Assembly: GCA_038229595.1 (NCBI GenBank)
Contig: JBBROH010000074.1
Coordinates: 1-17,719 of the forward strand
Source of the DNA: JBBROH01 sp038229595
Lineage (GTDB): Bacteria; Chloroflexota; Chloroflexia; QHBQ01
Length of the DNA: 17,719 bases
Direction of reading: 5' to 3'
Shown here: one piece after another, positions 12,315 to 17,719 of the stretch
How the letters are laid out: the number at the start of each line of letters is the position of its first letter
Position numbering within the stretch: the first letter of the stretch is position 1
Made by a program: the position numbers and the translations under genes
The notes under the pieces: model-generated
What the model was told of the DNA's origin: nothing
What the model saw: only the letters and a program-made list of their open reading frames with translations
Database searches by the model: none

Positions 12315-14861
12315 ATGCTAGCTACCTGGAGGAACCAGACCTTGAACCCGAAGACGCTCGTCACCCTCGAATACCCCAAAGTGTTGCAGAAGCTGGCCGC
12401 CTACACTGCGTTCTCCGCTAGTCGCGAACTGGCTCTTGGCCTTGAGCCGAGTAGCGACCTTGAAGTGGTGCGCGCTCGCCAGCAGATTACCAGCGAGGGG
12501 GTGCGCGTGCTGCAACTGCGGCCCGACACGGCGGTGGGGGCGGCCCACGACATCCGCGACCTGATCCGCCAGGGGGAGATTGGTGGGGCGATCCAGCCCG
12601 CTCAACTATTGGACATCGAGTCTACCCTGGTCAGCAGCCGCACCCTACGAGTCAGCTTGCTGCGCTTGAGCGAGGGGCGCGAGGACGAACTGGCAGCTAT
12701 CGCCCAGGTTGCGCGACGGCTGGCGAACCTGCCAATGCTTGAGCAGGCAATCAATCGCACTATCTCGCCCAGTGGTGAGGTACTGGATACTGCCAGCCCG
12801 AAGCTGGCAAGCATCCGCAGTGGCATCAAAGAAGCGTATGGTAGGCTGATTGACCGCCTCAATACTCTGCTCTATTCTGAGCAGTGGAGTAGGGTGTTGC
12901 AGGAGCCAATTATCACCACCCGTAACAACCGCTACGTCTTCCCAGTCAAGAGCGACTTCAAGGGCCAGGTGCGTGGTATAATCCACGACCAGTCTGGTAG
13001 TGGGGCAACCGTGTTTATGGAGCCGTTGGCAACGGTAGAGCTGAACAACACCTGGCGGCAATTGCAGCTTGAGGAGCAGGACGAGATCGAGCGGGTGTTG
13101 CGCGCGCTAGCGGCCCAAATTGGGGGCTACGGCAACGAGATTCGGCAGGCGGTTGAGGCTCTGGCTGAGATCGACCTCGCGCTGGCGAAGGCGAAGTACA
13201 GTGTGGATAGCCTCGCCAGTGAACCCGCCCTCTTGCTGGTGCAGCAGGCGGCAGCGGTGGGCAAGACCCCGCGCGACTTTACTGCTACACCGGGGTTGCA
13301 CTTCAAGAACGCGCGCCACCCGCTGATCCCTGGCAAGGTAGTGCCGATCACAATCGAGCTTGGCAACAGCTTCCGCGCCCTGGTGATCACCGGGCCAAAC
13401 ACTGGCGGCAAGACAGTCAGCCTCAAGACGGTTGGACTGCTTAGCCTGATGGTCCAGGCAGGTTTGCATATCCCTGTTGACCAGGGTAGTACAGCCTTGA
13501 TCTTCGATCAGATTTTTGCTGATATTGGCGACGAGCAAAGCATCGAGCAGTCACTCTCCACCTTCAGTTCGCACCTGACCAACATTGTGGCTATCCTGCG
13601 CGAGGCCCGCACCGGCGCACTAATCCTGCTGGACGAACTGGGAGCTGGCACCGACCCGCTAGAAGGCTCGGCCCTGGCCCGTGGCATCATTAACGACATG
13701 ATGAGTCGTAACATCCTGTTGGTAGCTACCACCCACTACTCAGAACTGAAAAGCTACGCCTACAGTACACCAGGGGTGGAGAATGCTTCGGTTGAGTTTA
13801 ATGTGGAGACCCTATCGCCCACCTATCGTTTGACTATCGGCCTGCCGGGTCGCAGCAACGCGCTGGCGATTGCCCGCCGCCTGGGTCTACCAGGCAACAT
13901 CATCGAGGGGGCGCAAGAGCTAGTCAGCCCCCAGGCCGCCGAGGTCGAGTCGCTACTGGCGGGCATCCGCATTGAGCGGGAGCAGGCCACCCACGCCCGC
14001 CTGGACGCTCAACAAAAGAGCCGCGATGTTGCCCAGTTGCAGCGCGACCTGCGCGCCCAGCTTCGCAATATCGAGCGGCTGCGCGAGAAGGCGGTAGAGG
14101 AGGCGCGGGAGCAGGCCGAGGAGGAGTTGAAGGAGGCGCGTAGGCGGTTGCGCGAGGCTAGCAGCACGCTAGAGCAGGCCAGCAGTCGGCAGGCTCTGGC
14201 CGATTCGCAGCGGCAGCTTGAGGAGACCCAGCGGCAGGTGCGCCAGGCCCGCGGACTAGAGGGCGGCCAAGCAACCAGCGTGGCCCAAATGCTGGCGACC
14301 AGCGAGACCGGCGTAACCCCCGCCGAGACCCCGCAGCGGCAGGCACGGCAGACTGGCCCTGTTGCTACCCCCACCCAGCCCGCGCCGAAGGAGCAGGCAC
14401 CCCGCCCCTTGCAGCCAGGGGATCGCGTCTTTGTCGAATCGCTGGCGAGCGAGGGCGAGGTGGTCAGTGCGCCAGGGACGGACGGCGAGGTAGAGGTGGC
14501 CCTCGGTGCCTTCAAGATGCGGGTGCCGGTCAAGGAGTTGCGGCGCATCGGCGGGCGGCAACAGGGTAGCGTCACCCTCAATATTGCTGCCCCGACCGGG
14601 CTAGCGGCCAGCCCCGGCCTTGAGTACGATATGCGGGGCTGGCGGGCCGAGGAGGTCGAACCTGCCCTGGATCGCTACCTCAACGATGCTAGCATGGCGG
14701 GTCTGCCTTACGTGCGGATCATCCACGGCAAGGGGACGGGTGTGCTGCGCCAGGTAGTGCGCGACTTGCTGGCAAAGAGTTCGCTAGTCGAGAGCTACGG
14801 TTCTGCCGCGCAGCAGGCGGGCGGCGACGGGGTAACGGTGGCGAAGCTGAGTGGAAGGTGA
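12315..14861 (+). CDS. mutS2: Endonuclease/ribosome-rescue ATPase MutS2
   Basis: MutS2 is a MutS-fold ATPase with a C-terminal Smr domain. In different bacteria it suppresses recombination or splits collided ribosomes. Here (848 residues from ATG 12315) the start reads LVTLEYPKVLQKLAAYT, the standard family opening. The ATPase has Walker A GPNTGGKT (360-367), Walker B ILLDELGAG (D440, E441) and TTHYSEL. A long coiled coil (about 545-655), a low-complexity Thr/Pro/Gln linker (about 660-705) and a KOW-like beta domain precede the Smr domain, which has DMRG (772-775) and HGKGTG (804-809). The linker makes it longer than the usual ~785 residues. AGGTGG is five bases before ATG 12315; a GTG at 12306 would add three residues. 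It is the downstream partner of cvpA. Confidence 0.95.
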   Translation: MLATWRNQTLNPKTLVTLEYPKVLQKLAAYTAFSASRELALGLEPSSDLEVVRARQQITSEGVRVLQLRPDTAVGAAHDIRDLIRQGEIGGAIQPAQLLDIESTLVSSRTLRVSLLRLSEGREDELAAIAQVARRLANLPMLEQAINRTISPSGEVLDTASPKLASIRSGIKEAYGRLIDRLNTLLYSEQWSRVLQEPIITTRNNRYVFPVKSDFKGQVRGIIHDQSGSGATVFMEPLATVELNNTWRQLQLEEQDEIERVLRALAAQIGGYGNEIRQAVEALAEIDLALAKAKYSVDSLASEPALLLVQQAAAVGKTPRDFTATPGLHFKNARHPLIPGKVVPITIELGNSFRALVITGPNTGGKTVSLKTVGLLSLMVQAGLHIPVDQGSTALIFDQIFADIGDEQSIEQSLSTFSSHLTNIVAILREARTGALILLDELGAGTDPLEGSALARGIINDMMSRNILLVATTHYSELKSYAYSTPGVENASVEFNVETLSPTYRLTIGLPGRSNALAIARRLGLPGNIIEGAQELVSPQAAEVESLLAGIRIEREQATHARLDAQQKSRDVAQLQRDLRAQLRNIERLREKAVEEAREQAEEELKEARRRLREASSTLEQASSRQALADSQRQLEETQRQVRQARGLEGGQATSVAQMLATSETGVTPAETPQRQARQTGPVATPTQPAPKEQAPRPLQPGDRVFVESLASEGEVVSAPGTDGEVEVALGAFKMRVPVKELRRIGGRQQGSVTLNIAAPTGLAASPGLEYDMRGWRAEEVEPALDRYLNDASMAGLPYVRIIHGKGTGVLRQVVRDLLAKSSLVESYGSAAQQAGGDGVTVAKLSGR

Positions 14862-14881
14862 GGGTGTGGGTAGTTTAGTGG

Positions 14882-14902
14882 CTGGCAACTATCGCCAGTT
14901 TT
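14882..14902 (+). terminator. Small hairpin plus T-run after mutS2
   Basis: CTGGC (14882-14886) pairs with GCCAG (14894-14898) around a 7-base loop and is followed directly by TTTT (14899-14902). The stem is short, so termination is probably partial. Confidence 0.45.
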
Positions 14903-14992
14903 GATGATGAGCAGGTAGTATGCTTTGCTGCAAGCAGGCAACCTTGCCCGCAGGTAGCAAGGGTAGAGTACAATAAGATAGGAGATGCAGAT

Positions 14993-16330
14993 GTGAGATG
15001 TGTAACCTGTGGAGCTGAGAACCAGGAAGATGCACAAGCCTGTGCTACTTGTGGTGCATCGTTGCGTGTCCCCCGCGTGCAACTCTACCTCGACCAGGCT
15101 GAGAGTAGTACGATCAGCAGCAACTTTGAGCAGGCTACCAAGAGGTTGGCAGCGGCTGACCTGGAGATGATTAGCCTCAGCCTGGTGCAGCGCAGCCAGC
15201 ACTTCTTCAGCGCACGGGCCTTCTGGATTCAGGGACGCATCTATTTCGGCAAAGGGATGCTCAACGAGGCGGCTGCGGAGATGCTGTTGGCAGAGAGCGA
15301 ACTGCGCGAACACCCTCTTGGCGCAAGACTTCTTAGCCAGGTACTCAACGGCCTCGGCACCATCAGCTATTACCAGGACCTTAGCGATGAGGCAAGTGGC
15401 TACTTTCGGCGCAGCAGCAGCCTGGCCCTCGCCGTCGGCGAACACGCGGTAGCAGCTAAAGCCTTCAACAACCTGGGCAACATCTGCCTCAATAGTGGTG
15501 AGGTAGAAAAAGCCATTGACTTCTACACTCAGGGTCTGGAACAGGCCGAGCTTGACGACGCACCCGCTGCCCTGGCCGACAACTACCGTACCCTCGCCTT
15601 GCTCTATGCCAGCTATGGCCCCTATAGCCTGGCACTGCGCTATGCAGCCAACGCCCTGGCCCTTCGTGAGCGGATCGAGAGTCTTGATATGCGCTGCCTG
15701 ATCACCGCCGAGGCCGCCAGCGTCTATGTCAGGCATGATGACCTGACCGAGGCCGAGGTCTACCTGCGTGAAGCCCTGAAACTGGTTGCTCAGAGCGGTA
15801 ATCCGATCGTTAAGGAAGCAGTTGCTCTACACTTCGGCGATTTGATGTGGCGCAAGGGCAACAATCATGCCTGGCTCACTGGTACGATCAAGACGATCAG
15901 CGATCCTAGCAGCAAGGTCTTCCTCAAGGGGCGGAGTGCCGTGCAACTGGCTGCCTACTACATAGCTCAGGCAGATTGGGCTAAGGTACGCCGCCACCTG
16001 CACTGGATCAGGAACCACGCCATCGAAGGGGTGGAGTTGCAGGAGCTACCCCTGCTCCATCTGGCTCAGGCGATGATCCATGCCGCTCTAGAGCAGTGGG
16101 CCGAAGCCGAGGAGCAGTTCAAGCTGGCTCTCTCCGATCATAGCCTACCACGCTACAACCAGGCTGACACGCTGGGGGAGTACGCCCAAATGCTGTTTCG
16201 CTATGCTGCCGCCGCCAGTCCAGAGCGGCAGGTTGAGGCCGTCGCACTGGCCCAGCAGGCCGCCCACATCTTCCACGAGTTGGAGCTGCCAAAGTGTGCC
16301 GCCGCGATTGAGTTGCTGGCGGCAGGTTAA
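14993..16330 (+). CDS. Zinc-ribbon TPR-repeat protein
   Basis: A 445-residue protein with an N-terminal zinc ribbon, two CxxC pairs (C3, C6, C17, C20), followed by a short linker and an array of helical tetratricopeptide-like repeats from about 27 to the end. The clearest TPR units are NLGNICLNSGEVEKAIDFYTQGLEQA (about 162-187), the region of AEVYLREALKL near 265, and QLAAYYIAQADWAKVRRHL. No enzymatic domain, signal peptide or membrane segment is seen, so it is probably a cytosolic scaffold or adaptor. The start is GTG 14993, with AGGAG eight bases upstream; an ATG at 14991 is followed at once by TGA. TACAAT at 14969-14974 is a plausible own -10. It ends 11 bases before the convergent mfd stop. 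Its partner is unknown. Confidence 0.8.
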   Translation: MRCVTCGAENQEDAQACATCGASLRVPRVQLYLDQAESSTISSNFEQATKRLAAADLEMISLSLVQRSQHFFSARAFWIQGRIYFGKGMLNEAAAEMLLAESELREHPLGARLLSQVLNGLGTISYYQDLSDEASGYFRRSSSLALAVGEHAVAAKAFNNLGNICLNSGEVEKAIDFYTQGLEQAELDDAPAALADNYRTLALLYASYGPYSLALRYAANALALRERIESLDMRCLITAEAASVYVRHDDLTEAEVYLREALKLVAQSGNPIVKEAVALHFGDLMWRKGNNHAWLTGTIKTISDPSSKVFLKGRSAVQLAAYYIAQADWAKVRRHLHWIRNHAIEGVELQELPLLHLAQAMIHAALEQWAEAEEQFKLALSDHSLPRYNQADTLGEYAQMLFRYAAAASPERQVEAVALAQQAAHIFHELELPKCAAAIELLAAG

Positions 16331-16341
16331 GTGCGCCTCAA

Positions 16342-17511
16342 CTACGCCTTGCCTGGCTCCTGCCGCCCACCCACACTCTGGTTCGCCTCGTCCAGGGTCA
16401 GTTCCTCTAGCACGGCCCGCAACGCGTCCTGCCACTTGCTGCCGATGGTACGACGGCTGAGGCGTACCAACCTCGCGCCTACCTTGAGGTCGGGGAAGCG
16501 GCGGGCTACCCTGCTGTAGGGCAGTTTCGCCAACCGCCCACCCGCCGCCGCGCGCTCGGAGAGGCGGATGGTGATCTCGTTCTCGCTGGTCAGGATCGCA
16601 TCTACCCCGGCACGCAGAGCGAGACCCTTGACCTGCACGATGTAGAGCAGACTCTTGGCCGGGGCAGGCAGCGGGCCAAAGCGATCCTCCAACTCCTGGC
16701 TCACCTCGTGGCTCTGCAATGGGCTGAGCGGGCGGGCCAGCCGCTGGTACAGCTTTAGGCGCAGGGCAGCGTCTGGCACGTAATCCTCTGGCAAGTAAGC
16801 CTGGATTGGCAAGTCGATGATCAGTGGTTGATCGTCTAGTTCGGCTTCGGCAGCCATCTCGCTCTGGGCCTGCATCTCGCCCAGGTCGGCGTTGCCACCC
16901 TCCACCTTCAGGCCGCCGCCACTGGCAGTCCGCATCTGCTGGCGGGCCTGTTCTACCGCGTGGGCTAGCAGGCGGGTGTAGAGGTCGAAGCCGACCTCAG
17001 TGATGTGGCCGCTCTGCTCCTGGCCCAGCAGGTTGCCCGCCCCACGAATCTCCAGGTCGCGCATAGCAATGCGGAAGCCCGCGCCAAGCTCGGTCGCCTC
17101 CTGAATCGCGTGCAGCCGCTCCTGTGCGTCGGGGTTGAGGTGCTGGCCCTTGTGGTAGAGGAAGTAGGCATAGGCCCGCGTTGCACCCCGCCCCACCCGC
17201 CCGCGCAACTGGTAGAGTTGAGCCAGGCCAAAGTTCTCTGCCTCGTCTACGATCAGCGTGTTGGCGTTGGGGATGTCCAGCCCCGACTCGATGATCGTGG
17301 TCGCCAGCAGCACGTCGATCTCGCGGCCCACAAAGGCGTTCATCACCCGCTCTAGCTCATGCTCCTCCATCTGCCCATGCCCAATGCCAAAGCGCGCCTC
17401 CGGCACCAGAGCTTGTAGCTTGTTCAAGGTATGCCCGATGCTCTGCACCCGGTTGTGGACGAAGAAGACTTGACCGCCACGCTGCAACTCGCGCAGGATC
17501 ACCTCGCGCAC
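16342..17511 (-). pseudogene. mfd: Mfd (transcription-repair coupling factor), C-terminal fragment
   Basis: Mfd removes stalled RNA polymerase from damaged DNA and recruits UvrA. This 390-codon fragment covers helicase motifs IV-VI (QVFFVHNR; ATTIIESGLDIPNANTLIVD; QLRGRVGRG), the translocation segment GAGNLLGQEQSGHITEVGFDLY, and the C-terminal regulatory domain from about residue 230. It lacks everything before motif IV, including the UvrB-like, RNA polymerase-binding and first helicase domains. A GTG at 17511 is the first in-frame candidate start after the TAA at 17524-17526, but no ribosome site precedes it. The upstream sequence continues the same frame, so the break is a single nonsense codon, not a frameshift. 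It could be a real pseudogene, a sequencing error or a split gene. It converges on the TPR gene. Confidence 0.85.
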
Positions 17512-17523
17512 TAGAGTGCCGCT

Positions 17524-17718
17524 TTAGGCAGTGACGTAGGTCTTGATTGGTAGGCGTTCTACTGGCGGGGTCTCGCTAACGCTCATATCGCGCACGCCAA
17601 TCATCGCCATGTGCAGGGTGCGCGGGATCGGGGTGGCGGTCAAGGTCAGCACGTCCACCTCTGTCCGCATCTGCTTAAGTCGTTCCTTGTGCTTCACGCC
17701 AAAGCGTTGCTCCTCGTC
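17524..17718 (-). pseudogene. mfd: Mfd, upstream helicase fragment ending at premature TAA (runs off right edge)
   Basis: Sixty-four codons before the stop, entering from the right edge. They encode the helicase motif II DEEQRFGVKH, then TLTATPIPRTLHMAM (motif III) and VSETPPVERLPIKTYVTA, which is the standard Mfd sequence just before motif IV. The TAA (17524-17526) falls where B. subtilis-type Mfd has a tyrosine, in TYVVEYNGALVREA; here the order is TYVTA-stop-SGTLVREV. A single base change from TAT or TAC would produce it. The rest of the gene lies beyond the window, so the length and state of the N-terminal part cannot be seen. Confidence 0.85.
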
Positions 17719-17719
17719 A

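Noticed and set aside
14795..15736. 313-codon minus-strand frame over the mutS2 end and TPR gene
   Set aside because: It is antisense to the zinc-ribbon TPR protein, which has an SD, CxxC pairs and TPR repeats; the translation shows no domain.
17500..17530. Frameshift in mfd
   Set aside because: The reading frame is the same on both sides of the TAA, with family residues aligned, so it is a substitution rather than an insertion or deletion.

Overview
The window is high-GC bacterial chromosome from a housekeeping and cell-envelope region. There are no rRNA, tRNA, CRISPR or IS features that I can see. The gene content fits a Chloroflexota-type organism: a Gram-positive-type LexA box (GAAC-N4-GTTC), a CvpA-MutS2 pair, a zinc-ribbon TPR protein, and GT9 glycosyltransferases with an O-antigen-ligase-like protein but no lipid A genes. 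This is an inference from style and content, not a database result, and confidence is modest.

Layout. (1) Positions 1-606, minus strand: the first 202 codons of an Arg/Pro-rich protein built from a 13-residue repeat, running off the left edge, with a near-perfect sigma-70 promoter at 633-661. The long plus-strand reading frames over the same DNA are repeat artefacts. (2) Positions 799-7850, plus strand: O-antigen-ligase-like membrane protein (probably leaderless), fabZ, two tandem CPBP intramembrane proteases, two GT9 glycosyltransferases and a single-domain response regulator. Most are tightly spaced or overlapping, suggesting one long envelope/lipid operon with possible internal promoters. 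(3) Positions 7885-11130, minus strand: lexA, then a LexA-like S24 protease without a recognisable DNA-binding domain, a soluble FtsK/SpoIIIE-like ATPase and a VOC-family protein. lexA has a textbook autoregulatory operator between its -35 and -10. (4) Positions 11131-11717: a 587-base regulatory intergenic region with the lexA promoter/operator, a cluster of GCTAGC palindromes and two candidate promoters toward cvpA. (5) Positions 11718-16330, plus strand: cvpA, mutS2 and a zinc-ribbon TPR protein. (6) Positions 16342-17719, minus strand: the C-terminal part of mfd, interrupted by an in-frame TAA at 17524-17526.

How the genes may work together. Three parts concern DNA or translation stress: lexA and its paralogue (SOS), mutS2 (ribosome rescue or anti-recombination) and mfd (transcription-coupled repair). 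The left half concerns surface glycoconjugates and membrane lipids. The observations most worth a second look are the interrupted mfd, the HTH-less LexA paralogue beside a soluble FtsK-like ATPase, the 13-residue repeat gene at the left edge, and the GCTAGC excess.
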